From Neobacillus bataviensis LMG 21833 (GTDB lineage Bacteria; Bacillota; Bacilli; Bacillales; Cytobacillaceae): 64,000 nt of DNA. Positions 16,426 through 25,787 of the stretch are shown one piece after another. The first letter of the stretch is position 1. Every line of letters begins with the position of its first letter. The stretch is taken from NCBI RefSeq assembly GCF_000307875.1, contig NZ_AJLS01000003.1:17205-81204 (forward strand), read 5' to 3'. Made by a program: the position numbers and the translations under genes. The notes under the pieces are model-generated. The model was not told where the DNA came from. It saw nothing but the letters and a program-made list of their open reading frames with translations, and did no database searches.

Positions 16426-17643
16426 ATGAAATATAATTTTGATGAAGTAGTCAATCGAAGAGGAACCTATTCTTTAAAATGGGATGGCGGAAAATTAATT
16501 AAAGAAATGGGTATTACAGAAAGATATGACGAACAGTCGTTACCATTATTTACAGCGGACATGGATTTACCGGTACCGCAACCATTACTAGACGCATTAC
16601 ATAAAACAGTGGATCATAAGATATTTGGCTATTCCGTATTTCCTGACGAGTATTATGAGGCTATCCAACATTGGTTTAGCAAAAGGTATGATTGGGAGAT
16701 CAAGAAGGAGGAAATCCTATACAGTCCAGGTACTGTCCATGCTTTAAATATTGCAGTAAGAGCATTCACAGATCCAGGAGATGGGATCATTATTCAACGT
16801 CCAGTTTATCCACCATTTACGGCAGCCATAGAAAATAACCGAAGACAAGTGATGAATAATGCGCTTAAATGTGACGAAGAAGGTTATTATTCTATTGATT
16901 TCGAAGATTTTGAAGCGAAAGCGAAAGATGAAAAGACGAAGATGTTCATTCTTTGTAATCCGCATAATCCAACAGGAAGAGTCTTTAATAGGGAAGAGCT
17001 TCAAAAATTAGCCGAAATTTGTGCGAAAAATGATGTGCTTATCATTGCGGATGAAATTCACGGAGATTTAGTTAGACGTAACCAGACATTTACTCCTATC
17101 ACAAAGGCTACTGACAATGATGATCATATTATCACGTGTACAGCAATCAATAAAACCTTTAATGTAGCAGGACTTCATTGCACAAACGTGATCATTCCAA
17201 ATCCAGAGCTAAGAAAAAGATTCAGTGACACAATGGGCTTCCAATTAGGATCGCCATTCACGATCTCTGCCCTTATAGCCGTCTACAATGAGGGTGAAGA
17301 TTGGCTAGACCAATTGAAAGAATACATCGATGGCACAATGGAATGGGTGGTAAATTTCTTAGCGGAAAGAATGCCTCAAGTAAAAGTAAGAATTCCTGAA
17401 GGGACTTACGTGATGTGGATGGACTTTAGTGCGTATGGTCTATCACCTAAAGAAGTGCATGATCGAATTTATAACAAAGCAAATGTATTACTAGAAGATG
17501 GAAGTATGTTTGGAGAAGAAGGATTACAGTATCAGAGAATTTGCATCCCATCACCTAGACCGATTATTAAGGAAGCATTTGAAAGAATCGCAAGAGAATT
17601 TGAAGACATACATGTAACTAAATTAAAAGAAGTAGTGAAGTAA
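16426..17643 (+). CDS. patB: PatB/MalY-family C-S lyase (cystathionine beta-lyase type)
   Basis: A 405-residue fold-type I PLP enzyme. PLP lysine 243 (INKTFNVAGL), Asp209 (ADEIHGD) and the NPHNPTG loop at 178-184 are visible. MalY/PatB enzymes carry out beta-elimination on cysteine conjugates or cystathionine, giving a thiol, ammonia and pyruvate. The start is put at 16426 (MKYNFDEVVNR, AAAGGCGG upstream) because this is the family's usual start; an ATG at 16408 is also possible. The 2-aminoacrylate it releases is a substrate for RidA, encoded next. Confidence 0.85.
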   Translation: MKYNFDEVVNRRGTYSLKWDGGKLIKEMGITERYDEQSLPLFTADMDLPVPQPLLDALHKTVDHKIFGYSVFPDEYYEAIQHWFSKRYDWEIKKEEILYSPGTVHALNIAVRAFTDPGDGIIIQRPVYPPFTAAIENNRRQVMNNALKCDEEGYYSIDFEDFEAKAKDEKTKMFILCNPHNPTGRVFNREELQKLAEICAKNDVLIIADEIHGDLVRRNQTFTPITKATDNDDHIITCTAINKTFNVAGLHCTNVIIPNPELRKRFSDTMGFQLGSPFTISALIAVYNEGEDWLDQLKEYIDGTMEWVVNFLAERMPQVKVRIPEGTYVMWMDFSAYGLSPKEVHDRIYNKANVLLEDGSMFGEEGLQYQRICIPSPRPIIKEAFERIAREFEDIHVTKLKEVVK

Positions 17644-17667
17644 AACAGGCAGTCTAAAAAATGTATG

Positions 17668-17693
17668 AGTGCCGAAAGGGTAAACACGGCACT
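17668..17693 (+). terminator. Intercistronic hairpin between patB and ridA genes
   Basis: AGTGCCG (17668-17674) pairs with CGGCACT (17687-17693). A short T-run (ATTTTT) follows about 10 bases later, so it may be a weak attenuator or mRNA-end stabiliser. Confidence 0.45.
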
Positions 17694-17749
17694 TATACCT
17701 AATTTTTAAATAAAAAATCAGAATTTTCAAAAATAGGAGGAGAATACAC

Positions 17750-18130
17750 ATGAATACGGTTTATACAAAGGCAGCACCAGAAGCAATAGGTCCCTATTCT
17801 CAAGCAATAGAAGTCGGTGAATTCCTATTTACATCAGGCCAAATTCCAGTTAATCCAGTAACGAATGAAGTGGTGAAAGGAGGAATTCATGAACAGACAG
17901 AACAAGTGATGGAAAATTTAAGGAACCTATTAAAAGAAAATCAAAAGGATTTTACCAATGTTGTAAAAACTACTTGTTTCTTGAGAGACATGGCAGATTT
18001 TCCAGAATTCAATAAAACCTATGAAACATATTTTATCGATCATAAGCCGGCACGTTCGACAGTTGCGGTACGTGAATTACCTAAGAATGTGTTGGTAGAA
18101 GTGGAAGTAATTGCAGTGAAAAGTAAATAA
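17750..18130 (+). CDS. RidA-family enamine/imine deaminase
   Basis: The 126-residue protein has the full RidA signature near its C-terminus: PARSTVAVRELPKN with Arg102 as catalytic arginine, and VEVEVIA after it. RidA trimers hydrolyse reactive 2-aminoacrylate and other enamines to keto acids and ammonia. AGGAGG lies eight bases before the ATG. It follows the PLP lyase by 106 bases, which fits disposal of its intermediate. It could instead be a housekeeping copy, but the context favours a pathway role. Confidence 0.9.
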   Translation: MNTVYTKAAPEAIGPYSQAIEVGEFLFTSGQIPVNPVTNEVVKGGIHEQTEQVMENLRNLLKENQKDFTNVVKTTCFLRDMADFPEFNKTYETYFIDHKPARSTVAVRELPKNVLVEVEVIAVKSK

Positions 18131-18325
18131 GAGAAGAATTTCTTGCCTGGGGATTTAGCATTTTGAACAGGAGTACCTCCCCTATATTCAAATGAGTAAG
18201 TGGCCAAACAAACTCTAATACACGGAGGAAGACTCCCTATACCTATTATAGGACAAGCTGGCAATTATTTCAAAATTAATAACATGAACATCATTTTATT
18301 TTAAAAGATTATTAGGGGGAATACG

Positions 18326-19741
18326 ATGAACGCTAAAAATTCTAATCATATAGTTGAAACGGAAGGCTTGAATCGCAGTTTAAAAAATCGCCATATCCAA
18401 ATGATTGCGATCGGCGGGGCAATTGGTGTTGGTCTCTTTTACGGAGCGGCTGGGGCGATTCATTCGGCTGGACCTTCCATCATTTTTGCCTATCTAGCTG
18501 TTGGCGTAGCAATCTATCTGATTATGCGGGCTTTAGGGGAGATGGCAGTTGAAGAACCAGTATCCGGATCATATGTTACGTATGCCGGCCGTTATATTTC
18601 ACCTTTCGCTGGGTTTTACTTAGGATGGACTGCTCTATTAACCATGGCGGCTGGCGGGGCAGCTGAATATGCCGCGATCGGTCATTACATTCAGTTCTGG
18701 CTTCCTGATTTCCCGGTCTGGGTATCTGCGCTATTTGTCCTTTGCTTGGTCATTTTAATAAATGTAGCGACGGTAAAGGCATATGGGGAGATTGAGTTCT
18801 GGCTTTCACTTATTAAGGTTGTTGCCATCATCGGGATGATTATCCTTGGTGGAGCGATGCTATTGTTTGGTATAGGCAATAGTGGCGATGCGGTTGGATT
18901 TAGTAATCTTACAAATAACGGCGGACTTTTCCCGATGGGTATTAGCGGCTGGATATTGTCGCTAGTATTAGTAGCTTTCGCATTTGGCGGCGTGGAAATG
19001 GTTGGTATAGCCGCTGCAGAAACGGGAGATGTGAAAAAGACAATCCCGCAGGCCATCAATGGTGTGTTTTGGAGAATACTAATCTTTTATGTGGGCGCGA
19101 TCACGATTATGGTTTCCCTCTTTGATTGGGAGAGTATCGGTGCGAATGGAAGCCCATTTGTAACAGTTTTTTCAAAAATGGGCATTCCTGGAGCAGCGTC
19201 CATTATTAATTTGGTTATCCTATCAGCAGCAGTTTCCGCTCTGAATAGCGGGATCTATTCCGCTACTCGTGTCTTGTATAGTTTATCCTTACAAGGTAAG
19301 GCGCCTCATTTTATAAGTAAACTGAACAAAAGTAAAGTACCATTCATTAGTCTCTTTATTGTCATTGCCTCTCAGTTAACTGGTGTTTTAATGAACTATA
19401 TTATGCCTGCTAGTGCTTTCAGCGTCTTTTCTACCATCGTTGTAGTTGGACTCGTTTCTAACTGGCTTGCCATTTTGTTTAGTCAGCTGAAATTCAGAAG
19501 AATCAAGATCGCAAATGGTGAAGTAGATAAACTCTCTTACAAAATGCCTTTTTGGCCGTACTCAAGTTATTTCGCGATCGTCTTTATGATTTCCATCATC
19601 GTTATTATGGCGTTTCTACCTTTTACAAGAGTCGCTCTCTATGTTGCTCCAGTCTGGACAATCATCCTGTTTATTGCATACAAATTGAGTAATAATAGAA
19701 TGAAAGAATCAGAGAATGTTCAAGAAAAATTAGCTCAATAA
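18326..19741 (+). CDS. Amino-acid permease, APC superfamily
   Basis: A 471-residue integral membrane protein with about 12 hydrophobic segments. The first has the APC signature IAIGGAIGVGLFYGAA, and GEMAVEEPVSGSYVTYAGRY lies near 70-90, as in AAT-family permeases (AnsP, GabP, AroP types). It imports an amino acid with protons. The ribosome site TAGGGGG is close to the ATG. A 195-base gap separates it from ridA, but no terminator is evident, so it probably is the last gene of the YheO cluster. Confidence 0.85.
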   Translation: MNAKNSNHIVETEGLNRSLKNRHIQMIAIGGAIGVGLFYGAAGAIHSAGPSIIFAYLAVGVAIYLIMRALGEMAVEEPVSGSYVTYAGRYISPFAGFYLGWTALLTMAAGGAAEYAAIGHYIQFWLPDFPVWVSALFVLCLVILINVATVKAYGEIEFWLSLIKVVAIIGMIILGGAMLLFGIGNSGDAVGFSNLTNNGGLFPMGISGWILSLVLVAFAFGGVEMVGIAAAETGDVKKTIPQAINGVFWRILIFYVGAITIMVSLFDWESIGANGSPFVTVFSKMGIPGAASIINLVILSAAVSALNSGIYSATRVLYSLSLQGKAPHFISKLNKSKVPFISLFIVIASQLTGVLMNYIMPASAFSVFSTIVVVGLVSNWLAILFSQLKFRRIKIANGEVDKLSYKMPFWPYSSYFAIVFMISIIVIMAFLPFTRVALYVAPVWTIILFIAYKLSNNRMKESENVQEKLAQ

Positions 19742-19829
19742 TAGGGTAAAAACAGCTCCAATCCCCTTCACTTCTGAACATATCTCTCTAGCGAAAAAAT
19801 GTCGAGGATTGAAAAGGATAAAACTAGTT

Positions 19830-19854
19830 GCACCACAATTGTGGTGCTTTTTTG
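19830..19854 (+). terminator. Intrinsic terminator of permease gene
   Basis: GCACCACAATTGTGGTGC (19830-19847) is a perfect palindrome followed by TTTTTTTG. Confidence 0.88.
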
Positions 19855-19954
19855 TTTTAAAAAAATAGCCCAAATCCATAAATATGGCTGATTTCGTAAA
19901 GAATGTTGTTATGAAACACGTTTAAACCCCTAAAAGGTGTGAAATTACACTTAT

Positions 19955-20046
19955 TAGCGAGTTAATCTAGTTTATCGGCGAATTGTACGATTATATCGGC
20001 GAATCTATAAATATATCGGCGAATTGAACTACTTTATCGGCGAATC
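19955..20046. repeat. Array of TATCGGCGAAT units at 20-21 bp spacing
   Basis: TCGGCG occurs at 19975, 19996, 20016 and 20037, each within TATCGGCGAAT, preceded by a decayed unit (TAGCGA at 19955). The spacers are AT-rich and not conserved. The spacing equals two DNA helical turns. Confidence 0.85.
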
Positions 20047-20211
20047 CAAAAATGCAACAACCTTTCAGAAAAGAGCCTTAAATAATAACTCATATATTAT
20101 TTAATCTCCATTATGCGACATAGGTCACATAGAGTTTTTTAAACTGTTTTTTTATTGCTGTTATATTATCATGCGCCAGATTGCCTGGCATTTAGAAAAA
20201 AAAAAGGAAAA

Positions 20212-20239
20212 CGAAGCAAGAGAATCGTCCCCTGCTTCG
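20212..20239 (-). terminator. REP-like palindrome acting as GntP terminator
   Basis: CGAAGCA (20212-20218) pairs with TGCTTCG (20233-20239) around AGAATCGTCCC. On the minus strand it is followed by TTTTCCTTTTTTTTTT, so it reads as an intrinsic terminator for the permease gene. Confidence 0.7.
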
Positions 20240-20251
20240 TTGAAAATTCGC

Positions 20252-21694
20252 TTATACAATTCCAGTAAGACTGTAAACCACAATGATAAAGAATGCAGCT
20301 ATTGTTTTGATGATAGTTATAGCAAATATATCCTTATATGCTTGACGATGGGTCAATCCAGTTACGGCAAGTAACGTTATGACGGCACCATTATGTGGTA
20401 AGGTGTCCATGCCTCCAGCTGCCATAGCCATGACACGGTGCATAACCTCTAACGGTATACCAAATGCGTTTGCCGCCTCTATATACTTATCTGCCATTGC
20501 ACTTAAAACGATACTCATTCCTCCGGATCCAGAACCTATGATCCCCGACAAAACATTTGTCATGACAGCACCGTTGACCAATGGATTCGAAAAGGTATCA
20601 GTGAGGGAGTTCTGGATGGCAGCATAGCTAGGTAAAGCGGCAATAACACCACCGAAACCATATTCCGATGCCGTATTCATTGTGGCAAGTAAGGAGCCGC
20701 CTATTCCAACATTAAGATTCTCTTTAACATTAATCTTTACCGCTTGGAAATTCAGTAAAATAGCACTTAAAATTCCAACAAGAAGCGCTAATTCGACGGA
20801 CCAAATAGCTAGAACCTGTCCCATGTTAACGTTTCCAAAACTTTCTAGGCCGATTTTAGCAAAATCAAAACCATTTGGATACCAGTGTGGAAGATAAGTG
20901 GTAAAAAGTTTATTCGTGATCCCTACAAGTACAAGTGGGAAGAAAGCGAGCCAATCTTTTGCACTAATGGAAACTCCTGAAATCCTTGGAACCATGGATG
21001 CAGGCAAAGTCTCAACAGCAGCTGCCATTTCAGAAATCGCATCTCCACCTTTGCCATAGTAACCTTCTCCAGCCTTTTCAGCCTTGCGACGCCGACTTTC
21101 TAAATACCACATACCAACTACGAAAATAAACAATGCACCAATCATTCCTAGTATAGGTGCTGAATAGAGATCCGTTTTAAAGAAACTTGTTGGAATGACA
21201 TTCTGAAGCTGCGGCGAACCTGGAACTGCATCCATTGAAAAAGTAAAAGCACTGAATGCGATGGTAGCCGGTATAAGCCGCTTCGGAATATTGGCTTCAC
21301 GGAATAGCTGTGATGCAAAGGGATAAATAGCAAATACGGCTACGAATAAGCTCACACCACTGTATGTGAGAATAGCCCCCATTAACACGATGGTTAAGAT
21401 CGCCCGCTTAGCACCAATAAATTTAACAATAATTTTAGCAATTCTTTGAGCGATGCCCGTCATTTCAATTACCTTACCAAAGATAGCTCCCAATAGGAAA
21501 ACGGGAAAATATAGTTTGATAAAATCAACCATCTTTACCATGAATATATTAGAAAAGAATGGCAGTACGTGAGTAGGTTCTGTTAAGAATACAGCCAATA
21601 AGGCACATAACGGCGCAAAAATGATAACCGAAAAGCCTCGATAGGCAACAAACACAAGTAACCCTAGTGCCAGTAGAATAATTGCCAAATCCAT
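20252..21694 (-). CDS. GntP-family permease
   Basis: A 480-residue membrane protein with about 12-14 hydrophobic segments. It resembles GntP-type gluconate and hydroxyacid permeases, including the D-beta-hydroxybutyrate group, in its GGSLLATMNTASEYGFGGVI and SGGMSIVLSAM regions and terminal GGMDTLPHNGAVITLL. It likely imports a small organic acid with protons. It is the last gene of a minus-strand cluster behind an aldehyde dehydrogenase and an iron alcohol dehydrogenase; a 161-base gap separates it from the former. The substrate is likely the acid or alcohol acid oxidised by those two enzymes. Confidence 0.82.
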   Translation of the reverse strand: MDLAIILLALGLLVFVAYRGFSVIIFAPLCALLAVFLTEPTHVLPFFSNIFMVKMVDFIKLYFPVFLLGAIFGKVIEMTGIAQRIAKIIVKFIGAKRAILTIVLMGAILTYSGVSLFVAVFAIYPFASQLFREANIPKRLIPATIAFSAFTFSMDAVPGSPQLQNVIPTSFFKTDLYSAPILGMIGALFIFVVGMWYLESRRRKAEKAGEGYYGKGGDAISEMAAAVETLPASMVPRISGVSISAKDWLAFFPLVLVGITNKLFTTYLPHWYPNGFDFAKIGLESFGNVNMGQVLAIWSVELALLVGILSAILLNFQAVKINVKENLNVGIGGSLLATMNTASEYGFGGVIAALPSYAAIQNSLTDTFSNPLVNGAVMTNVLSGIIGSGSGGMSIVLSAMADKYIEAANAFGIPLEVMHRVMAMAAGGMDTLPHNGAVITLLAVTGLTHRQAYKDIFAITIIKTIAAFFIIVVYSLTGIV

Positions 21695-21855
21695 AAAATC
21701 TCTCCAATTCTAATTATGAATAATAAGGTTAATATCAAATAAGATATAATGCCAAAGGTGATTCGTTGAATTTTTTAAATATCCCCCATATGCATTTGAT
21801 TAGCAGGAGTCCCCTATCATGTATAAAGGACTCCAATATCTATAGGAGAATATGA

Positions 21856-23328
21856 TTATGCTGTTACATATACCGTTTTAATGGCTGTAAAGAATTCTAT
21901 TGCAGCCTGTCCCTGCTCCCGTGAATGAGAGCTGGATTGCTTCATTCCGCCAAATGGAGCTTGAAGCTCAACACCTGCTGTTTCTGCATTAACTCTAACA
22001 AGGCCGGCTTCCATTTCGCTAATGAAAGATAACATGGTACTAATGTCTTTTGTATAAATAGATGCACTTAGGCCAAATTCCACATCGTTCGCGAGTTTTA
22101 ATGCTTCCTCAAAAGTCTCGACCTTAATTAATGCAAGAACTGGCCCGAAGATTTCTTCCTGAGCGATCGTCATGTTGTTTCTCACATTTTCAAATATAGT
22201 AGGCTCTACAAAAAATCCGTTTTCTGTTTCGTCGTTGGTAAGTCTATCGCCACCGTATACAAGTGTTGCTCCCTCTTCTTTTCCTATCTGAATATATGAT
22301 AGAACTGTATTTAATTGATTCTCACTTGCGCATGGCCCCATCCACGAATCTTCTAGCATTCCGTCTCCTACTTTTAGTTCTTTAACTTTTGCCAACAGCC
22401 TTGCTTTAAACTCTTCATATACATGAGCCTGCACAAAAACACGACTTGTTGCTGTACATTTTTGACCAGTTGAGCGTAAGCCTCCGCTAATCGTTCCTTC
22501 AACTGCAAGATTAAGATCTGCATCATTTAAAACAATAACAGGATTCTTGCCGCCCATTTCGAGTTGGTATTTTGCCCCACGAGCAAGAGCTCCTTGACCA
22601 ACCGCTTTTCCAACCGTATTAGACCCTGTAAAAGTAATTCCATTAATATCTGGATGGTCAATAATCCCTTGACCGATAATACTTCCTTGACCAGTTACCA
22701 TATTCACAACACCGGGTGGAAAGCCAGCTTCCTCAAAACACTCCATTAATTTAGCGGCAGTAACGGATACTTCTTGTGCCGGCTTCAGCACAACAGTGTT
22801 TCCATAGATTAGCGCCGGAGCCATTTTCCAAATCGGGATGGCTACCGGAAAGTTCCATGGTGAGATAACGCCTACAACACCAAGAGGTACACGTGAGGTA
22901 AACATAAGCGCTTTACTATCTGTTGATGGAATAACATCACCGATTTTCCTCATTCCTTCACCAGCAAAATAACGAAGAATGGCCACCCCGCGTGCTGTTT
23001 CCCCTTTTGATTCTTGAATGGTCTTACCCATCTCTTTTGTCATGGTTTCAGCTATTTCATCAAGACGTCCTTCTATCACATTAGCTACTTTATATAAATA
23101 GTCGCCTCTTGCTGCACCAGAAAGTTTTCGCCAAAAAGTTTGTGCCTGTTTTGCTGCTGCAACAGCGGAGTCCAAATCCTCCCGTGAGGATGCTTGTACA
23201 TAACCGACGATTTCATTTTTATTTGCAGGGTTGTTGCTGCTTTTGCTTTCATTTGTGAAGGAAGCTTTCCATTCTCCATTAATAAAGTTCAAATAAGTTT
23301 TTACGTCTTTCGCAATCATGTTTTGCAT
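21856..23328 (-). CDS. Aldehyde dehydrogenase (semialdehyde dehydrogenase type)
   Basis: The 490-residue protein is complete, with Asn159, Lys182, Glu257 (LEMGGKN) and Cys291 (GQKCTATSR). It is a close paralog of the enzyme at 12988-14454, with the same loop order and the same NPANK-EIVGYVQ start. It should oxidise an omega-semialdehyde to a dicarboxylate with NAD(P)+. It lies between an Fe-alcohol dehydrogenase (44 bases upstream) and a GntP permease, which suggests hydroxyacid to semialdehyde to diacid conversion, for example 4-hydroxybutyrate to succinate, or a five-carbon equivalent. Which one is not visible. Confidence 0.85.
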   Translation of the reverse strand: MQNMIAKDVKTYLNFINGEWKASFTNESKSSNNPANKNEIVGYVQASSREDLDSAVAAAKQAQTFWRKLSGAARGDYLYKVANVIEGRLDEIAETMTKEMGKTIQESKGETARGVAILRYFAGEGMRKIGDVIPSTDSKALMFTSRVPLGVVGVISPWNFPVAIPIWKMAPALIYGNTVVLKPAQEVSVTAAKLMECFEEAGFPPGVVNMVTGQGSIIGQGIIDHPDINGITFTGSNTVGKAVGQGALARGAKYQLEMGGKNPVIVLNDADLNLAVEGTISGGLRSTGQKCTATSRVFVQAHVYEEFKARLLAKVKELKVGDGMLEDSWMGPCASENQLNTVLSYIQIGKEEGATLVYGGDRLTNDETENGFFVEPTIFENVRNNMTIAQEEIFGPVLALIKVETFEEALKLANDVEFGLSASIYTKDISTMLSFISEMEAGLVRVNAETAGVELQAPFGGMKQSSSHSREQGQAAIEFFTAIKTVYVTA

Positions 23329-23372
23329 TTCAAATTCCTACCTTTCCTTTTTTCTGAGCTGCCAGGAAACTT

Positions 23373-24599
23373 TTATACTGGGTAGAGGACATTTTCTAGA
23401 GGAAGAACTTCTTTCTCTTTTGTTGGCCCTTCCAAATTCCCATAATAGGCATTTTCAATTATTGACTGAATATCTGCAGGTTTCGTAAGTCTTGGATTAA
23501 TGAGAACATTTCCACTCCTCATTGAATCTTTTACTAACTTTGGCAGATATTCTAATGAAACTCCTAAGTCTTTTATATTAAGTGGGATATTCATAGCTTG
23601 ATTCATTTCAATCACAGTCTCAATCGCCTTTTCGGCAGCCTCTAGTGTAGATAGTCCGGTAACGTCCTTTCCTAATGCTATAGTAGTATCTTTATACTGA
23701 TCAGCACATGCCGGCAGATTAAATCTCATAACAAAAGGCAATAGTGCTGCATTCGCGATGCCATGCGGGATATTGAACGTCCCCCCAAATGTATGAGAAA
23801 TAGCATGTACATTTCCTAAGCGGGACTGGGAAAATGCAACTCCGGCAAGCATGGAGGCTACCAGCATTTTTTCTCTGCTTTCAAGATCTGTTCCAACAAA
23901 GTAAGACTTTGTTAAATTTTCCCCAATCATTTTAATGGCCTGCATGGCAAAAGCCTGGCTGACAGGGTTAGCGGCCTTAGATGTATAAGATTCAATCGCA
24001 TGGGTTAATGCATCCATTCCTGTTGCTGCAGTAATTTCTTGAGGCAAGTGCAGAATCAGATTTGGATCCAATAGAGCGATCTTAGGAAATAAAAGTGGAC
24101 TCAGCACAGCTAATTTAAAAGAAGTTTCTTTATTTGTTATAACAGTCGAATTCGTTGTTTCGCTTCCTGTCCCTGCCGTAGTCGGTATGGCAATGATTGG
24201 AAGTGGGGGAACCGTAACTTTTCCCGCCCCTTCATAATCCAATATGTGTCCAGGATTTACAGCCATCACTGCTACTCCTTTAGCCGTATCAATACTGCTT
24301 CCTCCACCTACAGCAATAACCGCTTCACATTTATGTTCTTTAAGATAATCGACCCCTTTATGAATCGTTTCCGCTGATGGGTTCGGCTCCACCTCGTCAA
24401 AAATTTCATAATCCAGATTTACAGCCGTTAGGGATTTCTCAATTCCATCTAGAAGGCCGGCAGCTCTTACCCCTTTATCAGTAATAATGAGTAACCTAGC
24501 AACTCCTAAATCTTTAACAATCTCTCCCGTCTTTTCAGATATACCAGCTCCGCATTCTACTTGTGTTGGCATAAAATACTTAAAAGGCACTGTAGTCAT
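23373..24599 (-). CDS. Iron-containing (group III) alcohol dehydrogenase
   Basis: The 408-residue protein has the NAD loop GGGSSIDTAKG near 98-108, the IPTTAGTGSETT motif, and metal ligands Asp196, His200, His265 and His279 (DALTHAIE, VHAISH, NIPHGIAN). The start is put at 24599 (MTTVPFKYFMPTQ) since AAAGGATG lies nine to eleven bases before it; upstream Met codons overlap or lack that site. It is expected to oxidise a hydroxyacid or diol with NAD+, feeding the aldehyde dehydrogenase. It is divergent from the LysR gene with 163 bases between. Confidence 0.85.
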   Translation of the reverse strand: MTTVPFKYFMPTQVECGAGISEKTGEIVKDLGVARLLIITDKGVRAAGLLDGIEKSLTAVNLDYEIFDEVEPNPSAETIHKGVDYLKEHKCEAVIAVGGGSSIDTAKGVAVMAVNPGHILDYEGAGKVTVPPLPIIAIPTTAGTGSETTNSTVITNKETSFKLAVLSPLLFPKIALLDPNLILHLPQEITAATGMDALTHAIESYTSKAANPVSQAFAMQAIKMIGENLTKSYFVGTDLESREKMLVASMLAGVAFSQSRLGNVHAISHTFGGTFNIPHGIANAALLPFVMRFNLPACADQYKDTTIALGKDVTGLSTLEAAEKAIETVIEMNQAMNIPLNIKDLGVSLEYLPKLVKDSMRSGNVLINPRLTKPADIQSIIENAYYGNLEGPTKEKEVLPLENVLYPV

Positions 24600-24664
24600 A
24601 TTAATTAACATCCTTTCTACAAATAATTTTGGGGTATTTATATTCCTTTGAAAAAATAAATCTT

Positions 24665-24703
24665 TGATACCGCTTACAATCATGATACAAAACATGGTAT
24701 TAT
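24665..24703. promoter_or_regulatory. cre-like site and LysR-type palindrome
   Basis: TGATACCGCTTACA (24665-24678) differs from the CcpA consensus by one base. It is followed by ATGATAC-N8-GTATTAT (24682-24703), a LysR-type palindrome with one mismatch, placed between the divergent LysR and alcohol dehydrogenase genes. Confidence 0.5.
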
Positions 24704-24762
24704 CAGTCTATAGAAATATTCTGAATATTATCATCGGTAAAAACGATTTAGGAGTGACTGCT

Positions 24763-25671
24763 TTGGAACTAAAACAGTTGATGATTTTTCAAACTGCTGC
24801 ACAAGAACTAAACTTTACACGAACCGCCGAAATCCTATGCTTCGCCCAATCTAGCATAACAGCACATATTAAGTCGCTTGAGGAAGAGCTTGGTGTTCCC
24901 TTGTTCGAAAGATTGGGGAAACGTGTGATATTAAGTGAAGCGGGGCATCGTTTTAAGTTATATGCGGATCGAATTATTCAACTATCTGAAGAGGCGAAGG
25001 AAACGGTCGGCGGATACATTGAGCCAAGTGGGATCCTTACAATTTGCGCTTCGGAAACACAGTGTACATACCGATTGCCATCATTGCTGAGCCAATTTCA
25101 GTCTCTTTATCCAAAGGTACAACTTGTATTTCGACCCGGGATAGCAGAAACGGAGATGGAGGGGCTTCTTTCTAAAGGTCATATAGATGCAGTCTTAATA
25201 TCCATGATACCTATTACGTCGGAAAGCCTAATCGTTGACCTGCTTATTCCAGAGCCTATTGTTATCGTAAGTCATCCAGATCACTTCTTAGCAAAAAAGC
25301 CTGCGGTCAGCCCGTTAGATTTGGAGGGTCAGCCGCTGCTTGTGACTGAAAAATGCGATTATCGCCGATTATTTGAGGAATCAATGGCAGAGGCAGGAGC
25401 TCAGCCGTCCAGCAAACTGGAACTTGGTGATGTGGAGGCGATAAAGAAATGTGTAATAGCAGGAATCGGAATAGCAGCGCTGCCAAAGATCGCCGTAGAG
25501 AGTGAAGTGGCTCAAGGCCGTATGGCAATATTGAAATGGGTTGGCCCTGATTTTCCTATCGTGACACAATTAGTTTGGCACAAAGACAAATGGATGTCCC
25601 CAGCTTTAAGGGCCTTTTTAGATGTGACGCGGGAAGTTATATTGAATAAGCCACACTCTCTTCCTTTATGA
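24763..25671 (+). CDS. LysR-family transcriptional regulator
   Basis: Read from the TTG at 24763 (GGAG eight bases upstream; LELKQLMIFQTAAQELNFTR), the protein has 302 residues, the usual LysR length; the upstream part of the frame is intergenic. A winged helix (residues 1-60, SSITAHIKSLEEELGVPLFER) is followed by a type-2 periplasmic-binding-like effector domain. It is divergent from the Fe-ADH/ALDH/GntP cluster and probably controls it. The palindrome and cre-like box between them agree with this. Confidence 0.88.
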   Translation: MELKQLMIFQTAAQELNFTRTAEILCFAQSSITAHIKSLEEELGVPLFERLGKRVILSEAGHRFKLYADRIIQLSEEAKETVGGYIEPSGILTICASETQCTYRLPSLLSQFQSLYPKVQLVFRPGIAETEMEGLLSKGHIDAVLISMIPITSESLIVDLLIPEPIVIVSHPDHFLAKKPAVSPLDLEGQPLLVTEKCDYRRLFEESMAEAGAQPSSKLELGDVEAIKKCVIAGIGIAALPKIAVESEVAQGRMAILKWVGPDFPIVTQLVWHKDKWMSPALRAFLDVTREVILNKPHSLPL

Positions 25672-25787
25672 AGATTATTAGGGCGGGAATATTTGGTGAA
25701 CATCATTAACTACGTAAACTCTAGTATTTAAAATTTCATATTAGTTTTCTGGTGAATACCAAAGATTAATAGAGGGAGGAAATGGTT

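Larger units (their letters stand above)
19742..20251. other. Intergenic repeat-rich spacer
   Basis: Contains the permease terminator (19830-19854), a 21-bp-period TCGGCGAAT array (19955-20046) and a REP-like terminator (20212-20239). Convergent genes end on both sides. No gene seen. Confidence 0.6.

Noticed and set aside
20171..20374. Plus-strand frame of 67 codons
   Set aside because: Spans a poly-A run and the REP-like terminator and overlaps the permease gene antisense.
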